This document shows, piece after piece, positions 25,742 through 34,182 of a stretch of DNA of 64,000 nt. The stretch's first letter is position 1. Each line of letters opens with the position of its first letter. Both the position numbers and the translations under genes were made by a program. Source of the DNA: Chloracidobacterium sp. (GTDB lineage: Bacteria > Acidobacteriota > Blastocatellia > Pyrinomonadales > Pyrinomonadaceae); assembly GCA_016716365.1 (NCBI GenBank), contig JADJWM010000018.1:186001-250000 (forward strand), given 5' to 3'. The notes under the pieces were generated by a model. That model did not search any database, was not told the DNA's origin, and saw nothing but the letters and a program-made list of their open reading frames with translations.

Positions 25742-26701
25742 TCAGCGTTGGGACTTGAACCACTCGACAAACTTGGGGATACCTTCGTCGATCTTCGTTT
25801 TCGGGTCGTAGTTCAATAGACGTCTCGCCTTTGAGACGTCGGCGTAGGTTATCGGGACGTCGCCGGGCTGCATTGGCTGGCGTGCGATCACGGCCTTTGT
25901 GCCAAGCGCGTCCTCGATCAGTTCGATCAGCCGCGAGAGTTCGGTCGTTTCCGATTCGCCCAGATTGAAGATCTCATGCATCGCGCCGTCATAGTCCATC
26001 GACGCTCGAACGCCTTGGATAATGTCGTCGATATAGGTGTAATCCCGCCGCGTCGAACCGTCGCCGAAGACCTGGATCGGGCGTCCTTCGCTTATCAGGC
26101 GGGCGAATTTGTGGATAGCAAGATCGGGCCTTTGCCGTGCTCCGTACACGGTGAAAAACCGAAGGCAGACCGTGCGGATATCGAACAAATGCGAATAGGT
26201 GTGGCAGAGAAGTTCGCCGGCGGCCTTTGTCGATGCGTATGGCGAGATCGGGTTCTGGATCGGGTCGTCCTCGGCAAAGGGAATTTTCGCATTGATTCCG
26301 TAAACGGAACTAGACGAGCCAAAAACGAACTGCCCGATGCCGTGATCGCGTGCCAGCTCCAAGAGGTTAAGCGTGCCGTTAATGTTTGTCTCGGCGTAAA
26401 GTCGCGGTTCCTTCAGCGAGGGGCGAACACCGGCCCGTGCGGCGAGATGAACTATCGTCTCGAACGAGCCTTCGTCGAACACCGGCCTCAGGCTGTCGAA
26501 GCTGCGAATGTCTGCTTCGACGAATTGAAAATGGCCGACTTCGTTTATCTGTTTGAGGTTCTGCCGTTTTATTTCCGGCGAGTAAAAATCGTTCAGGTCG
26601 TCGACGATGGTTATGTTCCAACCACCTTCGCGAAGCAAGTGAATGGCCAAATGCGAGCCGATAAAACCGGCACCGCCTGTGATGATAAGGTTTTTATTCA
26701 C
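25742..26701 (-). CDS. UDP-glucuronate 4-epimerase-like SDR enzyme
   Basis: About 320 residues of an extended short-chain dehydrogenase. Nucleotide motif GGAGFIGSH near the start, DIRSFDSLRPVFDEG, HLAARAGVRPSL, FGSSSSVYGINAKIPF, the catalytic YASTK, and TVYGARQRPDLAIHKFARLI, a block typical of UDP-GlcA/UDP-GalA epimerases. RRDYTYIDDIIQGV follows. Such enzymes supply nucleotide sugars for surface polysaccharide. A GTG at 26701 gives the usual N-terminus (VNKNLIITGGAG); an ATG at 26737 adds 12 residues. No glycosyltransferase is adjacent. Confidence 0.82.
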   Translation of the reverse strand: MNKNLIITGGAGFIGSHLAIHLLREGGWNITIVDDLNDFYSPEIKRQNLKQINEVGHFQFVEADIRSFDSLRPVFDEGSFETIVHLAARAGVRPSLKEPRLYAETNINGTLNLLELARDHGIGQFVFGSSSSVYGINAKIPFAEDDPIQNPISPYASTKAAGELLCHTYSHLFDIRTVCLRFFTVYGARQRPDLAIHKFARLISEGRPIQVFGDGSTRRDYTYIDDIIQGVRASMDYDGAMHEIFNLGESETTELSRLIELIEDALGTKAVIARQPMQPGDVPITYADVSKARRLLNYDPKTKIDEGIPKFVEWFKSQR

Positions 26702-27008
26702 GAAATAATTTCGGGCGGCCCGCGGATGAGCGTGCAAAACAGGCTAGAAATTATCACAGTATCGATTGACCCGACAATTAAAGCCGCTCGATTTTGGCGG
26801 GAATGGCGGGATCAAAGATCGAGATCCGAATTAAAGCGCCCGTCCCGCGGACCCGTTTTGACCGCCGATGTGGACGGCCGCCGCACCGTCAATGAACGCC
26901 GCCGGCTCCTGGTGCACGGTTGATCCGAACGCTGTTTCTGCTTGTAAAATCGATTTAACGTTTCTTATACTTATCCGGGCCGTCAAATTACGGCATCGGA
27001 TTAATATT

Positions 27009-27530
27009 TTGAAACCAAAGATCCATCGAGGGAAGCTGACCGCATCAGGCTTTAGGTTCGCGATCGTCGCGAGCCGCTGGAACGATTTTCTGACGTCGAA
27101 ACTTGTCGATGGCGCCGTCGAGGCTCTCGAGGGGCTCGGGGCGGAAGAGGATTCGGTCGAGATCTTTATGGTCCCGGGTTCGTTCGAATTGCCCGGTGCT
27201 GCAAAGAAACTCGCTGAAACGGGTTCGTTCGACGCGATCGTCGCTTTAGGAGTGGTCATCCGCGGCGAAACACCGCATTTCGACCTTGTCGCCGGTGAGG
27301 CAGCCAAAGGGGTCGCAAATGTTACTATTCAAACCGGCGTCCCGGTGATGTTCGGCGTCGTGACCGCGGACACAGTTGAACAGGCCATCAACCGCTGCGG
27401 TGTGAAGGCCGGTAACAAGGGGTATGAGGCGGCCCAGGCCGCCGTTGAAACGGCGAATCTTTATCGATCGATCTCGACCGGTCGGGAGAAAGAAAAGCCG
27501 CAGGGAAAAGCAGTTCCGCATGTCGTTTGA
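27009..27530 (+). CDS. ribH: 6,7-dimethyl-8-ribityllumazine synthase
   Basis: Condenses 5-amino-6-ribitylaminouracil with dihydroxybutanone phosphate in riboflavin synthesis. About 173 residues: FAIVASRWNDFLTSKLVDGA, EIFMVPGSFELPGAAKKLA, VALGVVIRGETPHFDLVAGE (with the catalytic His), VMFGVVTADTVEQAINR and GNKGYEAAQAAVE. Start is the TTG at 27009; the frame extends upstream but without family sequence. The C-terminal tail (GREKEKPQGKAVPHVV) is a little longer than usual. The nusB start overlaps its last 11 bases, the common ribH-nusB arrangement. Confidence 0.93.
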   Translation: MKPKIHRGKLTASGFRFAIVASRWNDFLTSKLVDGAVEALEGLGAEEDSVEIFMVPGSFELPGAAKKLAETGSFDAIVALGVVIRGETPHFDLVAGEAAKGVANVTIQTGVPVMFGVVTADTVEQAINRCGVKAGNKGYEAAQAAVETANLYRSISTGREKEKPQGKAVPHVV

Positions 27531-28002
27531 TAAATCAGGCAAGAACTCGGGCGCCCGCCGAAAAGCTCGTGAGTCCGCGTTGCAGATGATGTTCTCTGCG
27601 GACGTCGTCGGCGAAGATGCCCCGGTCCTTGCCCAAGCGTATTGGGACGAACTTGGCGATCCTGAGCTCGACGAAAAGTCCCGCCAATTCGCCGACGGAC
27701 TCGTCCTCGGGGCCCTCCGGAACAAGAACGTGATCGACGACCGCATTCGGACCCGAGCCGAACATTGGCGGATCGAAAGAATGGCTATAGTGGACCGGAA
27801 TGTTCTTCGGCTGGCCGTTTACGAATTTTTGTTCGAGGACACACCCCACACGGTCGTCATCAACGAAGCTCTCGAAATAGCCCGCCGGTTTTCAACCTTC
27901 GAAGCAACTCAATTTATCAACGGGATCCTCGATGCGATCAAGATCGATCTTGAAAAAGGTGCTCCCGCTACAAAACAGAAGACGCATTCGATATCGAGTT
28001 AG
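27520..28002 (+). CDS. nusB: Transcription antitermination factor NusB
   Basis: A 160-residue RNA-binding protein that acts with NusE (S10) at rRNA boxA to prevent premature termination. Hallmarks: GARRKARESALQMMFSADV at the arginine-rich N-terminus, LVLGALRNKNVIDDRIRT, RIERMAIVDRNVLRLAVYEF, DTPHTVVINEALEIARRF and FINGILDAIKIDLE. Its ATG at 27520 lies within the end of ribH, so translation is probably coupled. Normal family length with a slightly extended tail. Confidence 0.93.
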   Translation: MSFDKSGKNSGARRKARESALQMMFSADVVGEDAPVLAQAYWDELGDPELDEKSRQFADGLVLGALRNKNVIDDRIRTRAEHWRIERMAIVDRNVLRLAVYEFLFEDTPHTVVINEALEIARRFSTFEATQFINGILDAIKIDLEKGAPATKQKTHSISS

Positions 28003-28227
28003 GCCACCAGCACTTAGTTAGCCGTGAATAGGATCGACATCTGAGCACGATTACGTCCCGAATAGCTGTCCCGACCTACGCCACGTTCCCGCAGTAGAAC
28101 CTTCCCCCCTCAAAAGTTGTCTCAATAGAATGACCGCCGTGTAATGCGACACGTCTTAGCTATTGCACCCGGTTACGATAGAATGGAACCAAATCAATTC
28201 TGAGAGAATCGAGGTTTCAGTAATAGG

Positions 28228-31200
28228 GTGAGCGAAACGAATTCCAAATTATCCGAGATCATTGCCGAAAACTTCGGCGCAAATGCGAGCTATGTAGAGG
28301 GCCTTTTGGCCAGGTACCGGTCCGACCGAAATTCCGTCGACGAATCCTGGCAAGAATACTTTGACGATCTGCAAGGACCGTCTGAGCCCGACCAGGCTTC
28401 TCCTACGGGCCCTTCAACCGCTACTGCAAAGGCTGTTGAACAGTCTCCCGCGGCGAAGGTGCCGGAAAAGGATGAGTCGGCGGCACCGGCAAACGCAAAG
28501 CCCCTCGTCGGTCCCTTGAAGAAGATCGTCGAAAACATGGAGCAGAGCCTAACGGTCCCGACCGCAACCTCCATAAGAACCGTGCCGGTGAAGCTCCTCG
28601 AAGAGAATCGTAAGATAATTAACTCGAACCTTACGGCTTCCGGCCGCGGAAAAGTTTCGTTCACACATCTGATCGGTTGGGCGATCGTCAGGGCGGCGAT
28701 CGAATACCCTCGGATGAACCACGGATTCGCGGTCGTCGGCGGAACGCCGAGCCGGATTGAGAACGAGAATATTAATCTCGGGATCGCGATCGATATCGAG
28801 AAGAAGGATGGTTCCCGAAGCCTGCTTGTCCCGAACATCAAGGGATGTGAAAAGATGAGCTTTGCGGAGTTCTTCGCCGCCTACAATGAAACCGTTGCGA
28901 AGGCTCGTGACGGAAAATTGGAGATCCCCGATTTTCAGGGTACGACCATTTCGTTGACCAATCCTGGAACGATCGGAACGGTCGCTTCGTCGCCGCGGTT
29001 GATGGCGGGACAGAGCGCGATCATCGCGACCGGTGCTATTGAGTATCCGGCCGAGTATCAGGCGATGACGCCGGCTTCGCTGTCGTCGCTGGGGATCAGC
29101 AAGACGATCACGCTAACCAGCACGTACGATCACCGGGTGATCCAAGGGGCCGAAAGCGGGCTTTTCGTTGCGAAGATCCACGAATTTCTGGTCGGCGACG
29201 GTCAGTTCTATGCAAAGATATTCGACGACCTCTCGATCAACGTCGCCCCGCTTCGCTGGTCGGTCGATTTCAATCCGGCGCTTCTTGGCGGCGACCGTTT
29301 TAGCGAACTCGCCGAAAAGCAGGCAAATGTCTTGCAGCTTATCAACGCCTATCGGACAAGAGGGCACCTTCTTGCGGACATCGACCCGCTTAACATGACC
29401 GTGCAGGACTCTTCGGAACTGGATCTGGAGCAGTTTGGATTGACCATATGGGACCTGGACCGAGAATTCATCACCGGGGGGATGCATGACGAAAAGACCG
29501 CGCCGCTGCGACGGATCCTGGAGATCCTCCGGAAGGCATATTGCGGAAAAGTCGGTATCGAATACCGGCATATTCAGAGCAAGACAGAAAAGGATTGGAT
29601 CCGGGCCCGGGTACGGGAGCATTTTGTTGATACGGTCTCGCTCGATAAAGATGTCAGGGTCGAGCTGCTTCGGAAATTGATCGAGGCCGAGCAATTCGAG
29701 CAGTTCCTGCATAAGAAGTACCTTGGACAAAAGCGGTTCTCGCTTGAGGGGTGTGAAACGGTGATCCCGATGCTCGACCGACTCGTCGAAGAGGCCGCCG
29801 AACGCGGCGTTGACGAGATCTTTATGGGGATGGCTCACCGGGGCCGTTTGAATGTCCTCTCGAACATTGTCGGAAATTCAGAAACGGGCGACCTGGCCGA
29901 ACGGATCTTTACTGTTTTCGAAGGGACCTCTCATCCTTCGTTCCCGGCCGATGAAGGCGACGTTAAATATCACCAGGGTGCAGTCGGCGTCAGGCCGACA
30001 AAGACAGGTCGGAAGATCCGGATCGAGCTAGCATCCAATCCAAGCCACCTCGAGTTCGTCAATCCGGTAGTCGAAGGATCTGCTCGTGCCCGACAGGACC
30101 AACTTCTCCGTGGTGAAGAGGCCGACGCTCGTATGCGCGACGCTGTCCATGACCGTGTCTTGCCTGTCCTGCTGCACGGTGATGCGGCTTTTGCCGGACA
30201 GGGGATCGTGATGGAGACCCTGCAGTTGGCCAATCTACGTGGTTATAGGACGGGCGGGACCATCCATCTCGTTATAAACAACCAGATCGGGTTCACGACG
30301 TCACCGACCGCTGGAAGGAGTTCCATCTACTCAACTGACGCGGCGCAGATCACACAGATCCCGATCTTTCATATCAACGGAGACGATCCGGAAGCAGCCT
30401 ACAGGGTGATCAGGATCGCCCTGGCTTACCGTCAGGAATTCAATAAAGATGTGGTGCTCGATCTGGTCGGATTCCGCCGGCTCGGACATAACGAGGGCGA
30501 CGAACCGAGCTATACTCAGCCGCTGATGTATGCACGAGTCAAGGCCCATCCGGGTGTCCGGCACCTTTACGCCCAAAGGCTGATCCGTGAGGAGGTCATC
30601 ACCGAGGAAGAGCTCGACACAATGACCAGGGCCGTCATAGGAATGTATGAAGGCATTCTGGAGAGAGCGAAACAAATTGCATCGTCCAACACCAAAAGGA
30701 CCGTGCTGCCAGTGCCGGTCAAAGAGGAGGACGGCTCGACGATTGTCGAGACCGGGGCACCGAAAGAGATGCTGAAGGAGGTGGCCGAATTGATTACCGT
30801 GATCCCGGCAGGCTTCAGCATCAATCCGAAGATGGTTGGGCAATTGGGACGGCGAGCCAAAATGGGTGCCGGCGAGATACCCATGGATTGGGGATTTGCG
30901 GAAGCAGCCGCCTTTGGGACATTGGTTAAGGAAGGCTTCCGGGTCCGGCTCAGCGGTCAGGATTCCGGACGCGGTACGTTCTCCCAGCGGCACGCCCTGA
31001 TGTATGACACGAATACCGGCGAATTATGGTCACCGCTCGGCGAGATCCGGAATGCAGATGACCCGTTGGCCCGGTTCCAGGTTTACGACAGCTCGCTGTC
31101 GGAAAATGCGGTGCTCGGCTTCGAGTACGGCTATTCTGTGAAGGCAAAGGATTCGCTGGTCATGTGGGAGGCCCAATTTGGCGATTTCGCTAACGGTGCC

Positions 31201-31986
31201 CAGGTCATCATCGACCAGTACATTTCGGCTTCCGAGGACAAATGGCAGCAGAGATGTCGGCTCGTGATGTTACTCCCGCACGGCTATGAGGGCCAGGGCC
31301 CGGAGCATTCGTCTGCAAGGCTAGAACGGTTTCTTCAGCTATGCGCCGAAAATAACCTGCAAGTGTGCAACCCGACGACACCTGCACAATACTTCCATCT
31401 GCTTCGCCGGCAGTCAAAACAGGAAAGCACGAGACCGCTGGTGATAATGACCCCGAAAAGTCTTTTGAGGCTGCCGGCGGCAAGTTCCACGATCAATGAG
31501 CTCATGTCGGGAGGTTTCCGACCCTTGATCGATGACAGCTTGGTCGAGGACCTTCCAAAGGTCAAACGGATAGTACTTTGCTCGGGTAAGGTATATTACG
31601 ATCTTGAAGCCGGACGACAGGATTCCAATGATGGCCGCGTCGCTATTGTGCGGCTCGAGCAATTTTATCCTTTTCCAGGCAACGCCCTTCGGGAGGTGAT
31701 CGCACGTTATCCGAATGCGACTCAGCTGTTCTGGACACAGGAGGAGCCACAGAATATGGGCGGCTGGAGTTTTGTCGAGCCCCGTCTTCGCGAAATTGCC
31801 TCGCAGGAACTTAAGTTGCGGTATGTCGGACGGGTTCCATCGGCATCTCCAGCGACGGGTTCGTACGCGATCCACGAATTAGAGCATAAGGAGATCGTGG
31901 ACCGTTCTCTACTAGAGGACTCTGAGGAGATCTCCGCAGCAAGCGAACCGGAGGTGTCTGAGCAGATCGCTCCGGCGTCGGCGTAG
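28228..31986 (+). CDS. kgd: Fused 2-oxoglutarate decarboxylase/dehydrogenase (Kgd/OdhA type)
   Basis: A 1,252-residue multifunctional TCA-cycle enzyme. Order: short E1 N-terminal helix (LSEIIAENFGANASYVEGLL), Ala/Pro-rich linker (about 45-95), E2 acyltransferase core (about 100-330) with TSTYDHRVIQGAESG bearing the catalytic His near residue 300, then a complete E1 (about 345-1230). The E1 part has GMAHRGRLNVLSN, HGDAAFAGQGIVMETL, the TPP-linked HNEGDEPSYTQPLMY and the C-terminal WTQEEPQNMGGWSFVEPRLR. There is no lipoyl domain, as in the actinobacterial enzyme. The GTG at 28228 fits the family N-terminus. Acts on 2-oxoglutarate, passing succinyl groups to lipoyl partners encoded elsewhere. 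Confidence 0.94.
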   Translation: MSETNSKLSEIIAENFGANASYVEGLLARYRSDRNSVDESWQEYFDDLQGPSEPDQASPTGPSTATAKAVEQSPAAKVPEKDESAAPANAKPLVGPLKKIVENMEQSLTVPTATSIRTVPVKLLEENRKIINSNLTASGRGKVSFTHLIGWAIVRAAIEYPRMNHGFAVVGGTPSRIENENINLGIAIDIEKKDGSRSLLVPNIKGCEKMSFAEFFAAYNETVAKARDGKLEIPDFQGTTISLTNPGTIGTVASSPRLMAGQSAIIATGAIEYPAEYQAMTPASLSSLGISKTITLTSTYDHRVIQGAESGLFVAKIHEFLVGDGQFYAKIFDDLSINVAPLRWSVDFNPALLGGDRFSELAEKQANVLQLINAYRTRGHLLADIDPLNMTVQDSSELDLEQFGLTIWDLDREFITGGMHDEKTAPLRRILEILRKAYCGKVGIEYRHIQSKTEKDWIRARVREHFVDTVSLDKDVRVELLRKLIEAEQFEQFLHKKYLGQKRFSLEGCETVIPMLDRLVEEAAERGVDEIFMGMAHRGRLNVLSNIVGNSETGDLAERIFTVFEGTSHPSFPADEGDVKYHQGAVGVRPTKTGRKIRIELASNPSHLEFVNPVVEGSARARQDQLLRGEEADARMRDAVHDRVLPVLLHGDAAFAGQGIVMETLQLANLRGYRTGGTIHLVINNQIGFTTSPTAGRSSIYSTDAAQITQIPIFHINGDDPEAAYRVIRIALAYRQEFNKDVVLDLVGFRRLGHNEGDEPSYTQPLMYARVKAHPGVRHLYAQRLIREEVITEEELDTMTRAVIGMYEGILERAKQIASSNTKRTVLPVPVKEEDGSTIVETGAPKEMLKEVAELITVIPAGFSINPKMVGQLGRRAKMGAGEIPMDWGFAEAAAFGTLVKEGFRVRLSGQDSGRGTFSQRHALMYDTNTGELWSPLGEIRNADDPLARFQVYDSSLSENAVLGFEYGYSVKAKDSLVMWEAQFGDFANGAQVIIDQYISASEDKWQQRCRLVMLLPHGYEGQGPEHSSARLERFLQLCAENNLQVCNPTTPAQYFHLLRRQSKQESTRPLVIMTPKSLLRLPAASSTINELMSGGFRPLIDDSLVEDLPKVKRIVLCSGKVYYDLEAGRQDSNDGRVAIVRLEQFYPFPGNALREVIARYPNATQLFWTQEEPQNMGGWSFVEPRLREIASQELKLRYVGRVPSASPATGSYAIHELEHKEIVDRSLLEDSEEISAASEPEVSEQIAPASA

Positions 31987-32073
31987 ACCGATCGATGGGT
32001 CATGGCCCATGCTTTAGGTCAACAGGCCGATGGCGGCGATACATCGAAGCGAATACTGCATCGAATCCCTTTG

Positions 32074-33213
32074 ATGAAGTTGAATTTTGTTTTGACTGCT
32101 TGCGTCTGCATGATCGCCCACATTGCGGTGCTGGCGGGGTGCGCTTCGCCGCTGGCTCCCGCAATCGAACCCTCCCATTTTGCTGAAGTCTCCTCTACAC
32201 CTGAGCCTTCCGCCGATCGAGAACGGATCTCGGTCGCCGCGGTAGGCGACATAATGCTCGGCTCGCCATTTCCGAACGACACCCGGATGCCGCCAAACGA
32301 CGGTGCCGACCTTCTAAATAAAGTGGCTCCGATCCTTTCGGCCGCCGACATTGCATTTGGGAACCTCGAAGGCCCGTTGACCGACGGCGGGGTTTCTGAC
32401 AAATGCAGGCCGCCCAAACCCGGCCAGCCTATACGGTGTTTCGCATTCCGAATGCCGACCAGGTACGGCCGCCATCTAAATGATGCGGGTTTTGACGTGT
32501 TGAGCCTTGCAAATAATCACGCACTCGATTTCGGCTTGCAAGGGACAGCCAACACCCGCCAGACGCTTGATTCACTGGGCATCAGGCACGCAGGCAGCGA
32601 TAAATCGCGCTTTTCGACGACCGAGCTTGAGGTCAAAGGCGTGAAGGTCGCTTTCATCGGGTTTGCCCATAATGCGGTCGTACCGAACGTGAACGACCTG
32701 GTTTCGGCTGCACGGCTTGTAAGGGAAGCAGATCGTACGGCGGACATCGTCGTCGTCTCGTTCCATGGCGGCGCCGAGGGGACCGACAATCAGAATGTGC
32801 CAAATCGGACCGAAATGTACTTTGGTGAAAAGCGAGGAAATCTGCCTGCGTTTTCACGAGCGGTGATCGACGCCGGTGCCGATCTCGTAGTTGGTCACGG
32901 GCCGCACGTGCTGCGCGGCCTTGAGCTGTACAAAGATCGCCTGATTGCTTACAGCCTCGGCAACTTCGCAACTTACGGATGGTTTCGCCTCGAAGCCGAG
33001 ACGGCATTGACAGCCATCCTGGAAGTAGAACTTGCTCGCGATGGCCGTTTTATAAGGGGCAAGATCTATTCCGCCCGGCAGGAAGGACGCGGGATACCGG
33101 TTTTAGACCCGACAGGCGAGGCGATCAGCAAAATGCGTTCGCTTTCTGAGACCGATTTCGGGACAAATGCACCGGCGATCGGTGACGACGGCACGATCAC
33201 GCCAAGGAAATAA
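32074..33213 (+). CDS. CapA-family lipoprotein (poly-gamma-glutamate synthesis-type metallophosphatase fold)
   Basis: A 379-residue exported protein. From the ATG at 32074 it has a lipoprotein signal with lipobox VLAGC (Cys about residue 19). Domain motifs are VAAVGDIMLGSPF, FGNLEGPLTDGG, LANNHALDFG, VVSFHGGAEG, VGHGPHVLRGLELYKD and IAYSLGNFATYGW, matching the CapA calcineurin-like fold. In Bacillus CapA takes part in capsule polymer export; here no capB/capC is near, so the role is open. An upstream ATG (32002) would bury the signal peptide and is rejected. Confidence 0.88.
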   Translation: MKLNFVLTACVCMIAHIAVLAGCASPLAPAIEPSHFAEVSSTPEPSADRERISVAAVGDIMLGSPFPNDTRMPPNDGADLLNKVAPILSAADIAFGNLEGPLTDGGVSDKCRPPKPGQPIRCFAFRMPTRYGRHLNDAGFDVLSLANNHALDFGLQGTANTRQTLDSLGIRHAGSDKSRFSTTELEVKGVKVAFIGFAHNAVVPNVNDLVSAARLVREADRTADIVVVSFHGGAEGTDNQNVPNRTEMYFGEKRGNLPAFSRAVIDAGADLVVGHGPHVLRGLELYKDRLIAYSLGNFATYGWFRLEAETALTAILEVELARDGRFIRGKIYSARQEGRGIPVLDPTGEAISKMRSLSETDFGTNAPAIGDDGTITPRK

Positions 33214-33230
33214 ACGGTCCTGATAGGGGC

Positions 33231-34100
33231 CTATTTTTCTTCTTTCTTCTTTTCCTTTTCGAAACGGGCGACGATCCTGGATGCGTGGTTCCGTGCAATA
33301 AGTGGAAGCGCTTCGTCGACGGCAAGTTCGCGCAAGAACGGTTTTAGCTGGTGCGGGTCGGAGATCTCTCCTCGCTTTATCAGCGAGTCGAGCCTGTCAA
33401 GAAGCCTCGGGGATTCGAGAGGTTGATTCTCGCGCGACACCGTGATATCGAAAATCCAGACAAACTGCTGTCCAAGTTTTCTATATTCGTCCATCAGGAC
33501 CTTCGCATTCTTGTTTTCGGTCCAATTGAATTCGACCTCGCGCGACCGGCCGTCATGTGAGAACGTGAACCTAATATTGCCGAGGTGCGAAAAATCCTTT
33601 GAATACTGATACGACTCGGTCGAATCCAGGAACTTGAGGGCATCGATCGCTCCGTTGATCCTGGCAAGCGTCTTGGGTGAGATGCTGACCGGGTCAATGA
33701 TCGCTTCGTCGGAGCCGCGCTGTTCGAACTCGATAGTTCCTATGCCGTTTTCGTCATGTTCGATCTTGATTCGCGGGACCACAAACTCAGGCTGCGAAAA
33801 CTCATATTTGTACTTAGCCGACCCTTCCGTCACTGAGGCGGTTTCTTTGGCTCCGGACACTCCCGACACTGGGGGTACCGACTGAGGCCTCTCGTTCCTT
33901 TTTACAGGTGTCGGTGAGGGAACCGCCGACGGTTGAGGGTCGGAGCCACGACTTGCTGTCCGACCGTTTGCGGTGCCATCGAAAGGTCTTTTGACTTGGA
34001 TCTGCGCGTTCGTGATCATGGTCAGGCCCGAGAGCAGGACCGATAATCCGAAGCCCGCGGTTGCCCGTCGCATAAATGTCGTTGGAAAGGGTCTGGTCAT
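33231..34100 (-). CDS. Secreted hypothetical protein
   Basis: A 289-residue protein with a signal peptide (about 1-32, ending near TNAQ), a Pro/Ser-rich linker (about 40-85) and a C-terminal domain of unknown family (RIKIEHDENGIGTIEFEQRG, FTFSHDGRSREVEFNW, MDEYRKLGQQFVWIFDI). The end is strongly basic-acidic (RFEKEKKKEEK). It starts 82 bp from the stop of smc, on the same strand, so it may be expressed downstream of smc. No function assigned. Confidence 0.6.
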   Translation of the reverse strand: MTRPFPTTFMRRATAGFGLSVLLSGLTMITNAQIQVKRPFDGTANGRTASRGSDPQPSAVPSPTPVKRNERPQSVPPVSGVSGAKETASVTEGSAKYKYEFSQPEFVVPRIKIEHDENGIGTIEFEQRGSDEAIIDPVSISPKTLARINGAIDALKFLDSTESYQYSKDFSHLGNIRFTFSHDGRSREVEFNWTENKNAKVLMDEYRKLGQQFVWIFDITVSRENQPLESPRLLDRLDSLIKRGEISDPHQLKPFLRELAVDEALPLIARNHASRIVARFEKEKKKEEK

Positions 34101-34182
34101 AACGACTATAAAACAGGATGATACAGTCAGGTATGATGTGCAACAGACCGGGAAGGTTTGCAGGAGGGCAGGCCCGCGTCGA

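Noticed and set aside
25589..25819. 76-residue ORF
   Set aside because: No family sequence or signal; overlaps the end of the epimerase gene on the other strand.
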